A stretch of DNA of 64,000 nt. Origin: Calothrix anomala FACHB-343 (GTDB taxonomy: Bacteria; Cyanobacteriota; Cyanobacteriia; Cyanobacteriales; Nostocaceae). The stretch lies in the NCBI RefSeq assembly GCF_014696435.1, contig NZ_JACJQG010000008.1, positions 62,001-126,000 on the forward strand, in the 5' to 3' direction. Position numbers and translations under genes: made by a program. Shown piece by piece: positions 16,715 through 24,741 of the stretch. Every line of letters starts with the position of its first letter. Within the stretch, counting starts at the first letter, position 1. Below the pieces are notes generated by a model that searched no databases, was not told where the DNA came from, and saw only the letters and a list, made by a program, of their open reading frames with translations.

Positions 16715-17800
16715 CTATTGACCAATATCAAATTTCTTGGCGATCGCGTCAATAATATTCTGTTCTACCTCTGTAGTTTCACCGTTAATATGGGCAATTT
16801 TCTTACATTGGGCTAGCAAGGGAATGGCAAAATCACGATTGAGTTGATTCAGCAGGCTATCTAAAGGTTGGGGCGATTTGATATTCTGGGCGATCGCATT
16901 TAATGAATTCTCACTCAGATTAATCACTTTTAATTCTGGAATAATTTCCGCCCAAGTTTTATCAGGATGACTGGCAAGGATCATGTGTACTAAAATTTGA
17001 TCCATTACCGCTTCTTGTGCGATCGCAGTTTCTAAATACCTTTCACTTTGTTGCTTTAATGTATTTAATGTCTCTGGGGAATTGAGAGACGTAGATTCAT
17101 CTAACTTGGCTTCGTAAAATCGACAAGCAGCATAGCCCAGAGAATAAATCATTGTCGCATTAGAACTAGCTGCGATCGCTGCACCAGCAAAGGGTACATT
17201 TCGCAGCAAACCTAAACCCGCAGCTTTCAATAAACGACTACCGCCCAAAGCTAAACCAAAAATTGCTAAAACTTCGCCCTTACGCGCCGAATCTTTTAAA
17301 TCTAATCCGTAGGCGGCAGCAATTTGATATAACATTTCCGATTGCAATTCTGTTGTTGCCGCCAAATCAATGGCTAATAAAGCTGCTGCTACTCCTGGCA
17401 AAATACTAGTAGCTAATCCAATTCCACCAGCTTTCGTAGCTTTTTCTACCATGATGCGGTGAGAAATTTGGCTAGGTGATTCTTGGGGATACTGTTGTTT
17501 TAGTTTATTGACTGTATCTTGGGCTTTTTGTAAATCAATATTTGCACTTGCACCAATCAACCAATTAAGATTTAAGACACCAGATAATTTGCGAATTAGC
17601 CAATTTTCACCAAGGCTATTAACTAAATTCCCGGTATTTTGGGTAGATTGTTCAATTAGCTTGTGGGTTTGCTTCACAAAATTTCCGGCTACCCAGCTTA
17701 CAGTTTCAGCAACAGTTTCTAAAAATGATTTTTCATCTTTTTTTGTATTCTTAACAGAAGAATTATTTTCTTGCTGATTTATTTTAATTTTCTCTGCCAT
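16715..17800 (-). CDS. EcsC-like protein of unknown function
   Basis: Protein of 361 residues. The first 40 residues are polar (Lys/Asn-rich). A central region of about 130-240 is rich in Ala/Gly/Leu and resembles the EcsC family (AGGIGLATSILPGVAAALLAIDLAATTELQ is the best block, given here only in part: LATSILPGVAAALLAID). There are two or three possible amphipathic or membrane helices. The C-terminal 100 residues are helical and acidic, possibly TerB-like. Function unknown. The gene is not obviously in an operon with pepA because 180 bp of repeats separate them. Confidence 0.6.
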   Translation of the reverse strand: MAEKIKINQQENNSSVKNTKKDEKSFLETVAETVSWVAGNFVKQTHKLIEQSTQNTGNLVNSLGENWLIRKLSGVLNLNWLIGASANIDLQKAQDTVNKLKQQYPQESPSQISHRIMVEKATKAGGIGLATSILPGVAAALLAIDLAATTELQSEMLYQIAAAYGLDLKDSARKGEVLAIFGLALGGSRLLKAAGLGLLRNVPFAGAAIAASSNATMIYSLGYAACRFYEAKLDESTSLNSPETLNTLKQQSERYLETAIAQEAVMDQILVHMILASHPDKTWAEIIPELKVINLSENSLNAIAQNIKSPQPLDSLLNQLNRDFAIPLLAQCKKIAHINGETTEVEQNIIDAIAKKFDIGQ

Positions 17801-17954
17801 TGCTGGGCACCTTAATTGTTAAGCCTTGCTATTTTGTTTGTAGCAAAGATGCCCGAAATTAACCTCTTTCTTTGAGAATAAGTCGTTAGTTAATCATCAA
17901 CTATAACCATTCGACAATACAGTTCAGTTAAGCATTACTTCTTTCTATTTCTTC

Positions 17955-18042
17955 TTCTCTCCGCGTCCTTGGCGTCTTCTCTGCGAGACGCTGCGCGTTG
18001 GCGGAAGCCTCTCGAAGAGAAGGCGGTTCATTAAAAAAAATT
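17955..18042. repeat. Dispersed element 'GGCGTCTTC...GGCGGTTCATT', copy 2, with inserted palindrome
   Basis: Reverse-orientation partner of the element at 3911-4000. It contains the same roughly 43-bp palindromic insert (TCTCTGCGAGACGCTGCGCG...CGAAGAGA), with a small change near one end. It ends in GGCGGTTCATTAAAAAAAAT. Confidence 0.8.
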
Positions 18043-18117
18043 GAGCATCGTAGTACGCAACTCGTAGGGTGCTACTGGTGAATTAGGGGTAAGATCCATC
18101 GCTAATCCCGAAATCCC

Positions 18118-18233
18118 GCCCTCACCCTCAAGGGTGGGGCTAACCGAACAAAGCCTGCCTCCGCAGGCTCAATTTCTTTAGCCTGCGGAGGCAGGCTTTG
18201 TAGCATTAGCCCCAGGCTTATAGCCTGTGGGCG
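18118..18233. repeat. Dispersed hairpin element (GCCTGCCTCCGCAGGC family), copy 1
   Basis: CCCTCACCCTCAAGGGTGGGGC is followed by AAAGCCTGCCTCCGCAGGCT and its near-mirror AGCCTGCGGAGGCAGGCTTT, then GCCCCAGGCTTATAGCCTG. Internal inverted repeats allow several alternative stems. Relatives occur at 45044-45100, 45926-45981 and 62590-62679. Confidence 0.8.
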
Positions 18234-18369
18234 ATCTGTCGGACAAGCGAGAAAAGTGTTTAGATCGACATTGAGGGGTTAACCGCTTTTTGAGTATCTT
18301 CATCAAAACAACATAATTAAACCGATTGTCATCATCCAAAAGGCAAATTACTTCACAATTGAGTGAAAA

Positions 18370-18600
18370 ACTTACTCATTTTGCCTTTTTGCTTACTCAT
18401 TTATCGAAAACGCTTACTTAAAAAGCTTTAACGCTTACTCATTTTGGTGTTTTCCGCAGATGAAAAGCTTTAACGCTTACTTAAAAAGCTTTAACGCTTA
18501 CTCATTTTGGTGTTTTCCGCAGATGAAAGGCTTAAACGCTTACTCATTTTGGTGTTTTCCGCAGGTGAAAAGGTTAAACACTTTCTCATTTCGGTATTTC
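18370..18600. repeat. Helically phased 20-21 bp direct repeat array
   Basis: The motif (A)CGCTTACTCATTT or CGCTTACTTAAAA begins at 18370, 18390, 18410, 18431, 18473, 18494, 18536 and 18578. All spacings are 20, 21 or 42 bp. Positions 18452, 18515 and 18557, which complete the 21-bp lattice, carry an alternate unit TTCCGCAGATGAAAAGCTTT. The 21-bp period equals two helical turns, so all motifs face one side of the DNA. One plus-strand frame stays open through the array but has no start codon. Outer copies are degenerate. Iterons and operator arrays look like this, but no Rep or transposase gene is nearby. Confidence 0.85.
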
Positions 18601-18722
18601 ACGAACTTATTTTGCGCTACAGCTTACCCAAAATAAAATTAGGGATTGAACCGCTAAGACGCGAAGTACGCTAAGAAATAAAAGATTAAGAGAATTGAGA
18701 GTATCTTGAACAAGAAAGGCTA

Positions 18723-19553
18723 TTATCTGACAGCATCTCTAATTTTCATCGCCTGACTCAGTACTGCGCCACTTGACAAAAATTGATTGTCCCTCAAAAT
18801 TTCATAGAGATTCGTCTGACTCTCTAGTAAGCAAGCATGTCCACTCTCCGGTAAAACTACCATTTGGCTGTGAGGAAATATATTAACTAGCCGCTTGACT
18901 TCCTCTACAGAAGGTAATAGCCGATCCTGAAGACCGGCGATGAGTAATACTGGTTGTGTCAGTTGGCGTAGTTTTTCTTCTTCAACCTCAAATTCGCGTA
19001 GTAAAGCCACGCGCCACATAATTGTTTCGGGGGGTACGGAACGCATACTTTTGAGTAGTTCTTGGCGATCGCTCTGCGTCATCCGTTGTAAAGATGCTAA
19101 AAATGGTAAAAGTCCTAACGCGCCGATTTCATACAGCCAAGGATGTACTAGGTAAGTTAGCTGGGAAGCCCAGGTGAACCAAGGACGTAATTTAAAGCTA
19201 GAAGCCGGGTTAATTAAGATAATTCGTTTAAATAACTGGGGTGCTTGGATGGCTACTTTCATCGCTAAACAACCACCAAAGGATTCACCACACAGATAAA
19301 TGGGGCGCTGAGAGTTTTTGGTTAACTCAGTATAAATTAATTCCACTACGTTATTGGTGAGTACTTCCCAGGTAGTCAAGTCTTGACGGGGAATTGCTAA
19401 ACAGCGCACATCAAAACCCGTTTCCAATCCCGCAGTTTGCGATCGCAATAGTTGACCGGTGCCATCCATTCCTGGCAAATAAACAAATAGGGGAGATTCT
19501 GGCTGAATACGTTTAGGAGTGAGGAAACAAGGCTTTAACTCAACTTCTGGCAT
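18723..19553 (-). CDS. Alpha/beta-hydrolase, phytyl ester synthase hydrolase-domain type
   Basis: Alpha/beta-hydrolase of 276 residues. The nucleophile elbow GESFGG lies near residue 90, an Asp in LQDRLLPS near 213 and the catalytic His in ESGHACLLE near 240. The N-terminal PLFVYLPGMDGTGQLL oxyanion block resembles the esterase half of plant phytyl ester synthases. The frame opens at a TTG at 19559; I prefer the ATG at 19553. The upstream gene on the same strand is an acyltransferase that matches the other half of those plant enzymes. Substrate inferred (fatty acyl, phytyl or galactolipid esters); hydrolase fold is certain. Confidence 0.85.
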   Translation of the reverse strand: MPEVELKPCFLTPKRIQPESPLFVYLPGMDGTGQLLRSQTAGLETGFDVRCLAIPRQDLTTWEVLTNNVVELIYTELTKNSQRPIYLCGESFGGCLAMKVAIQAPQLFKRIILINPASSFKLRPWFTWASQLTYLVHPWLYEIGALGLLPFLASLQRMTQSDRQELLKSMRSVPPETIMWRVALLREFEVEEEKLRQLTQPVLLIAGLQDRLLPSVEEVKRLVNIFPHSQMVVLPESGHACLLESQTNLYEILRDNQFLSSGAVLSQAMKIRDAVR

Positions 19554-19905
19554 TGTCAACTTTTAATTAATTTTGTTATGTTTATTAACTTTACTTGGTG
19601 TTAGCTCAATATTTTTTAAGTTTGGGCGTTCATTTGCAGTTAATTTGTGAATTTATATACATTTTTGGTCAAAAATCTTAGCTAAAAAATCAAAATTAAT
19701 ATACATATATATTGTGCAATTTTTGTGTAAATTCTTGCCAAAAAAATTTACAAATTCCCTAATTTAAAACTCCTTGACATTTAATTTTTGCTAGTGCTAT
19801 CACTAAAAAGATTGTCCTGCGGTCGATGTATAGGCAATTAATCTATAGTAAGTATCGCTATGATGTTGTAGATGGTGAGATAAACCATCCACAATTGGAG
19901 ATATT
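19554..19905. other. AT-rich gap between the acyltransferase and hydrolase genes
   Basis: About 350 bp without a gene. A/T tracts and TATACATATATATTG-like sequence at about 19700-19715 suggest promoter-rich DNA for the hydrolase gene. No clear terminator for the upstream gene is seen. Confidence 0.5.
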
Positions 19906-20631
19906 TTAATAACAACCTTGGCGAAGTAAGTTGGCGATTTCATCATGACAGCTATCTGTCAGTTCAGCCACAACATTTTTCGCTTGTTTTCCTTGATATT
20001 GTTTTTGATGTTGGGGCTTAATCCAATAGGGATTACCAATTAACACTGCGACTCGACGATAGATAACCAAGGGATGCCAACCTGGTTGATTAAACAAAGC
20101 TTCGCTGGGGTCGAAGAGACTTAATAGGCGTAACGGCACAGATGTGGTGTTGACTTCTTCTAAAGAGGCGATCGCGATTGGTAAAACCGCCAAGTCTCTC
20201 ACCGATGCTCGTAATGCCAAATGCGCAAATCCTCGCTGAAATTCGCCAACATGATGGGGCTGAGTATATTTTACCATTGGCTCAGTGCCTTCAGGAAACA
20301 CTCCCACCATCTGTTTGGACTGCAACAGCATCTGCGATTGGGCAAAAAAGCTCTGTTGGCGTTTATGAGTATCCTCTAAAGGAAAGCACCCCAATTGACC
20401 TGTCACCAATTCCCGCAGAATTGGTACTTGACCCATGTAATGATGACAAGCAAAGCGGATAGGAGTGGATAGCGCCGCCATTAAAATCAGCGCATCCATA
20501 AAGCTGCGGTGATTGCTGACGACTAAAACACTAGCATCACGGGGAATCCGATCCTCGTAATAAAGAAGCATTCTCGTTGATAATGCTGCTAATGACCATC
20601 GAGAAATCTCCAGAGGATTATTTACATTCAT
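19906..20631 (-). CDS. Lysophospholipid/DAG acyltransferase family protein (PES/Slr2103-like)
   Basis: Acyltransferase of 241 residues with HX4D in NHRSFMDA (His 41, Asp 46) and the block GVFPEGTEPM at about residue 115. The variant NHRSxMDA and FPEGTEP differ from the PlsC in this window (NHASYFDP, FLEGTRTP). They are closer to the acyltransferase half of plant phytyl ester synthases and to Slr2103 of Synechocystis, which makes acyl-plastoquinol, phytyl esters or triacylglycerol. The frame opens at a TTG at 20640; the ATG at 20631 is more likely. It is upstream of the alpha/beta-hydrolase gene on the same strand. Family certain, substrate inferred. Confidence 0.85.
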   Translation of the reverse strand: MNVNNPLEISRWSLAALSTRMLLYYEDRIPRDASVLVVSNHRSFMDALILMAALSTPIRFACHHYMGQVPILRELVTGQLGCFPLEDTHKRQQSFFAQSQMLLQSKQMVGVFPEGTEPMVKYTQPHHVGEFQRGFAHLALRASVRDLAVLPIAIASLEEVNTTSVPLRLLSLFDPSEALFNQPGWHPLVIYRRVAVLIGNPYWIKPQHQKQYQGKQAKNVVAELTDSCHDEIANLLRQGCY

Positions 20632-21002
20632 AGCAATCAATATATTTTTCCGAAAATATCGCAGTTTATCTTGACTTAAGATTACATTTCTTCACCAGTA
20701 TCACGACTGTCTTCAGGTAGAAATGTCTCCTTCCCAAGTCGTCTATATTTTCTGAGTCAGGATTTTTGTATTTTTAGCCACAATCAGTCCAATTAAACGC
20801 TTTACTAACTATGTGTTAGCCGCTATTTTTTAACTATTGCCATAAATTAGCTGGCGTTATATCAGTCATAAAATAATTGGTCTGAATAGATTTGCTAATA
20901 TTAAGGTGTCATTTGAAAAAAAAGTAGCAATGTTATATAATTACGTGGTTTTGCCGACAAAAGTAAGATAAAAACGTTTTAATAAGTTGTTTTTAATTGT
21001 GC
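20632..21002. other. Divergent promoter region between acyltransferase and metG
   Basis: 371 bp between divergent genes with no coding potential. It holds a sigma-70-like promoter for metG (listed separately). The acyltransferase promoter should lie in the first half but was not resolved. Confidence 0.55.
20913..20941 (+). promoter_or_regulatory. Sigma-70-type promoter of metG
   Basis: TTGAAA at 20913-20918 and TATAAT at 20936-20941 are separated by exactly 17 bp, an almost perfect consensus. The predicted transcript would start near 20948 and give a leader of about 55 nt before the metG ATG at 21003. Confidence 0.6.
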
Positions 21003-22604
21003 ATGAATCTAGTGAATAAAAAAGTAAAAACATTTGCACTGACAACACCGCTATATTATGTCAACGATGTCCCTCATGTTGGTAGTGCTTATACAACGAT
21101 GGCTGCTGATGTCGTAGCAAGATTTCAAAGGCTTTTAGGAAATGAAGTCCTGCTCATTACCGGAACAGATGAACATGGTCAAAAAATCCAGCGTTCAGCA
21201 GAAAATCTCGGCAAAGCGCCCCAGGAATTTTGCGATGAAATCTCTTTGACTTTCTCTTCTCTGTGGGAATTGCTGAATATTAAATACGATCGCTTTATTC
21301 GCACTACCTCACCCCGTCATGAGGCGATCGTCAAAGAATTTTTCCAGCGAGTGTGGGATGCTGGTGATATCTATCAGGGACAACAAAAAGGCTGGTACTG
21401 TGTATCTTGCGAAGAATTTAAGGAAGAACGCGAACTATTAGAGGGAAACCGTTGTCCCATTCATACCAATAAAGAAGTTGAGTGGCGCGACGAACAAAAC
21501 TACTTCTTCCGCTTATCCAAATACCAAAGTCAACTCCAAGCACTTTACGCAGCCAAACCTGATTTTATCCAGCCAGCAAGTAGGCGTAATGAAGTCCTTA
21601 ACTTCGTCAATCAAGGGTTGCAAGACTTTTCTATTTCCAGAGTCAATTTAGATTGGGGTTTTCCTGTACCAGTAGATCCCCAGCATACCCTTTATGTCTG
21701 GTTTGATGCGCTGCTAGGTTATGTCACAGCATTATTAGAACCGGATGAGGAACCCACTTTAGCTAATGCTTTAGCTAAATGGTGGCCGATGAATTTACAT
21801 CTAATTGGTAAGGATATTTTACGCTTTCATGCAGTGTACTGGCCTGCTATGTTACTAAGTGCTGGCTTACCCTTACCAGAACAAGTATTTGGACATGGTT
21901 TTTTAACTAAAGACGGGCAAAAAATGGGTAAAAGCTTGGGGAATACCCTCAACCCCGTAGAACTTGTCCAGCGTTATGGTAGCGACGCCGTTCGTTATTA
22001 CTTCCTTAAGGAAATAGAATTTGGCAAGGATGGCGATTTTAATGAAGTTAGATTCATTAATGTTTTGAATGCAGATTTGGCAAATGATTTAGGTAATTTG
22101 CTCAATCGTACCCTCAACATGGTGAAGAAATACTGCGGCGGTAATGTACCAGCAATTGCTAGTGCAGCCATTCCCGTAGAAAATCCTTTAAAAACGATTG
22201 GGTTAGATTTAGGAGAAAAAGTCAAAAATGCTTACTGTACGCTAGCTTTTAATCAGGCTTGCGAGGCTATTTTATTGCTCGTGCAAGCCAGCAATAAATT
22301 TATTGATGAACAAGCTCCTTGGACATTATACAAGCAAGGACAACAGGAAAAATTAGAACAAGTGCTGTATGCAGTTCTAGAATCAGTTAGACTAGCTGCT
22401 TATCTGTTGTCCCCAGTAATTCCTAATATCAGTAGCGATATTTATCAGCAATTGGGCTTGGGAATTAACTTTAATGAGCCAAGAGAAAGTGCGATCGCCG
22501 CACCTTTCGATGTTCATGCCAGCTGGGGGTTACTATCGGATCAACAACAGTTGGGTACACCCCAACCAATTTTTAAACGCATAGAAGCTCCAAAAAACGA
22601 TTAG
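21003..22604 (+). CDS. metG: Methionyl-tRNA synthetase
   Basis: Class I synthetase of 533 residues. The HIGH-box equivalent HVGS follows PLYYVNDVP near the N-terminus. A single CxxC pair (WYCVSCEEF) lies in the connective peptide, and the KMSKS-box equivalent KMGKSLGN is near residue 304. The anticodon-binding domain is present; there is no C-terminal tRNA-binding (OB) domain, giving the short bacterial form. The frame runs back to a TTG at 20997, but the ATG at 21003 is the natural start. Monocistronic, with its own promoter. Confidence 0.96.
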   Translation: MNLVNKKVKTFALTTPLYYVNDVPHVGSAYTTMAADVVARFQRLLGNEVLLITGTDEHGQKIQRSAENLGKAPQEFCDEISLTFSSLWELLNIKYDRFIRTTSPRHEAIVKEFFQRVWDAGDIYQGQQKGWYCVSCEEFKEERELLEGNRCPIHTNKEVEWRDEQNYFFRLSKYQSQLQALYAAKPDFIQPASRRNEVLNFVNQGLQDFSISRVNLDWGFPVPVDPQHTLYVWFDALLGYVTALLEPDEEPTLANALAKWWPMNLHLIGKDILRFHAVYWPAMLLSAGLPLPEQVFGHGFLTKDGQKMGKSLGNTLNPVELVQRYGSDAVRYYFLKEIEFGKDGDFNEVRFINVLNADLANDLGNLLNRTLNMVKKYCGGNVPAIASAAIPVENPLKTIGLDLGEKVKNAYCTLAFNQACEAILLLVQASNKFIDEQAPWTLYKQGQQEKLEQVLYAVLESVRLAAYLLSPVIPNISSDIYQQLGLGINFNEPRESAIAAPFDVHASWGLLSDQQQLGTPQPIFKRIEAPKND

Positions 22605-22652
22605 TATTTTCATTTTTTGATTTTGCCTAATCTCTAATTCTGTCAAAAAAAG

Positions 22653-22679
22653 CTTGGGGCTATAGAGATTAGCCCCAAG
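22653..22679. terminator. Stem-loop after metG
   Basis: CTTGGGGCTA (22653-22662) pairs with TAGCCCCAAG (22670-22679) around a 7-nt loop, 48 bp past the metG stop. It is preceded by a run of A and not followed by a T-run, so it would be strongest as a terminator on the minus strand. It may simply block transcript ends. Confidence 0.5.
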
Positions 22680-22758
22680 GGATTATGATAAATCGCTGTC
22701 AATTCCAATGAAAAAAGTTAAAAACAGTATCAAAAATCACAAGGATAATAATTGAGGT

Positions 22759-23397
22759 ATGACATCAATGTTGAATAATTTAGAAAATGATTCCATATTT
22801 ACCCCGGAACAAGTTTTAGAAAATCGGGGTCGTGTAGCTATATTTATTGATGGTTCAAATTTATTTTATGCGGCACTGCAATTAGGAATCGAAATTGATT
22901 ACACCAAGTTACTTTGTAGATTAACTGGCGGATCTAGACTGCTACGGGCTTTTTTCTACACTGGCGTAGATCGCACCAACGAAAAACAACAAGGCTTTTT
23001 GTTGTGGATGCGGCGCAATGGCTATCGAGTCATCGCCAAAGATTTAGTCCAGCTACCAGACGGCTCAAAAAAAGCCAATTTAGATGTGGAAATAGCCGTA
23101 GATATGATGGCCTTGGTTGACTCTTATGATACCGCCGTCTTAGTCAGTGGTGATGGCGATTTAGCCTATGCAGTCAACTCAGTGAGCTATCGGGGTGTCA
23201 GGGTAGAAGTAGTCAGTTTACGTTCCATGACTAGCGACAGCTTAATCAACGTGAGCGATCGCTATATTGACTTAGAAGCAATCAAAGAAGATATCCAAAA
23301 AACCCCCCGCCAAAGCTATCCATACCGTCCTTTATCGGGTATGGGCTTTTTAGACGATCCCAGAGACGCTGATGGACATTTAGAAATTCAAGATTAA
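22759..23397 (+). CDS. LabA-like NYN (PIN-fold) domain protein
   Basis: Protein of 212 residues with the NYN/LabA fold: VAIFIDGSNLFYA at the N-terminus (metal-binding Asp), KANLDVEIAVDMM in the middle, and VLVSGDGDLAYAV with two more acidic residues. These form the metal site of a probable RNase. In Synechococcus, LabA takes part in circadian output; homologues are numerous and most are unstudied. Two starts are possible: the ATG at 22759, or the ATG at 22768, which has GAGG ten bases upstream. The stop TAA overlaps the ATG of lptC by one base (TAATG), which implies translational coupling. Confidence 0.85.
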   Translation: MTSMLNNLENDSIFTPEQVLENRGRVAIFIDGSNLFYAALQLGIEIDYTKLLCRLTGGSRLLRAFFYTGVDRTNEKQQGFLLWMRRNGYRVIAKDLVQLPDGSKKANLDVEIAVDMMALVDSYDTAVLVSGDGDLAYAVNSVSYRGVRVEVVSLRSMTSDSLINVSDRYIDLEAIKEDIQKTPRQSYPYRPLSGMGFLDDPRDADGHLEIQD

Positions 23398-24656
23398 TGA
23401 AGCAGGACGCGCATAATTATCGAGGGAGACGAGTTTCACAACAACAGGGGGGAATTATTCAAGCACATTTCCCCCAATTATTTTTCCCAACAATTCTCAG
23501 TGCTTTACCAAAGAAAATCAATTGGTTGCGTCTCCCTTTGATATTTTTCTTATTATTTAGTTTAGTTGCTTGCAATAACAAAGCTAATAATAATCAAGCA
23601 AATAATTCTGGCGAACAAAATACAGATAGTAAATTAACTTTTTTTGGTGTAGCGTTTGAACAATTTGATGAAGTCGGAAGACCAATTTGGAAAGTTAACG
23701 CCAAAGCCGCAAAATATACAAAAGAAAAACAAATCGGTGAAGCCGAAAGCCCCTATGGCGAACTATATCAAGATGGCAAAGTAGTATATCAAATTAAAGC
23801 CGAACGAGCAGATATTGAACAGGATGGTAAGCAATTATTTCTTAAGGGTAAGATAGTCGCCACAGACCCCAGTAATGGCATTGTATTGCGCGGTAACGAA
23901 TTAGAATGGCGACCCCAAGAAGATTTATTAATTGTGCGCAATCAATTAACAGGTAGTCATCAAAAACTCCAAGCAGTAGCCCAAGAAGCAAAAGTTAAAA
24001 CCCGCGAACAGCGCATGGAATTTTCTGGAGGAGTAGTAGCAAACTCCTTAGATCCCCAATTGCAAATGCGCACAGAACATTTAATTTGGAAAATTAAAGA
24101 AGAAAAATTAATTGGCGATCGCCCCGTACAAATTGACCGTTATAAAAACAATCAAATTACCGACCGTGGGCGCGGAAATGCGACAGAAATTAATTTAAAA
24201 ACCAAAATTGCCACTGTAAAAAATAATGCCCAGCTAGAATTACTAGACCCACCCATGCAGATAACTAGTAATTCTATGACCTGGAACATGAATGCTGAAA
24301 CTGTGACAACAAATTCGCCGCTACGGGTATTTCATAAGGCAGAAAATGTCACAGTTACTGCGAATCAAGGAGAAATGAAGATACCACAAAAAACAGTTTA
24401 TTTAACAGGTAATGTTAACGCTATTGGACAGCGTCGCCAGTCTCTCAAATCGCAAACATTAACTTGGTATCTAGACAATAAATTATTGGAAGCAAAAGGT
24501 AATGTATCCTATCGACAAATTGAGCCACCATTAAACTTCGCTGGAGATACAGCCGTTGGCAACCTGCAAACAGAAAATATCGTTGTCAAAGGCGGTGGAA
24601 GTGGTAGCAGAGTCGTTACAGAAATTATTCCTCAAGAGAAAGGAAGAGGGCAATAA
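23397..24656 (+). CDS. lptC: LptC-family LPS export protein
   Basis: Protein of 419 residues. An N-terminal hydrophobic segment ends in the lipobox LVAC (Cys 59), so it may be a lipoprotein; alternatively the segment is the single membrane anchor typical of LptC. The rest is beta-rich with two LptC/OstA-like units (FFGVAFEQFDEVGRPIWKV, then repeated LEWRPQ/LIWKIKEE/MTWNMNAE/LTWYLDN strands). It is about twice the length of E. coli LptC, as is usual in cyanobacteria. It would bridge LptBFG and the outer-membrane LPS path. The first 40 residues are polar; a later start cannot be excluded. Confidence 0.85.
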   Translation: MKQDAHNYRGRRVSQQQGGIIQAHFPQLFFPTILSALPKKINWLRLPLIFFLLFSLVACNNKANNNQANNSGEQNTDSKLTFFGVAFEQFDEVGRPIWKVNAKAAKYTKEKQIGEAESPYGELYQDGKVVYQIKAERADIEQDGKQLFLKGKIVATDPSNGIVLRGNELEWRPQEDLLIVRNQLTGSHQKLQAVAQEAKVKTREQRMEFSGGVVANSLDPQLQMRTEHLIWKIKEEKLIGDRPVQIDRYKNNQITDRGRGNATEINLKTKIATVKNNAQLELLDPPMQITSNSMTWNMNAETVTTNSPLRVFHKAENVTVTANQGEMKIPQKTVYLTGNVNAIGQRRQSLKSQTLTWYLDNKLLEAKGNVSYRQIEPPLNFAGDTAVGNLQTENIVVKGGGSGSRVVTEIIPQEKGRGQ

Positions 24657-24659
24657 TGA

Positions 24660-24741
24660 TTAGTCAATGGTCAATGGTCAATGGTCAATAGTGATTAGAT
24701 AATTGACTTTTGACTTTTGACTTTTGACTTTTGACTTTTGA
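24660..24741. repeat. Tandem repeats (GTCAATG)n and (TTTGACT)n
   Basis: GTCAATGGTCAATGG at 24663-24690 and five to six copies of TTTTGAC/TTTGACT at 24705-24741. They fill the gap between the convergent lptC and carboxypeptidase genes. Confidence 0.85.

Larger units (their letters stand above)
17801..18722. other. Repeat-rich gap without a gene
   Basis: 922 bp without a supportable gene. In order it holds the second copy of the GGCGTCTTC... element, a family-D hairpin element, an unremarkable AT-rich stretch and the 21-bp phased repeat array, each listed separately. An AACCGCTAAGACGCGAAG-type repeat follows at about 18649-18672. It separates the EcsC-like gene from the lipid-related gene pair. 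Confidence 0.75.

Noticed and set aside
18370-18600. Possible CRISPR array or repeat protein gene
   Set aside because: Spacing is 20-21 bp with no unique spacers and no cas genes, so it is not CRISPR. One frame is open through the array with a 7-residue repeat, but it has no start codon or ribosome-binding site.
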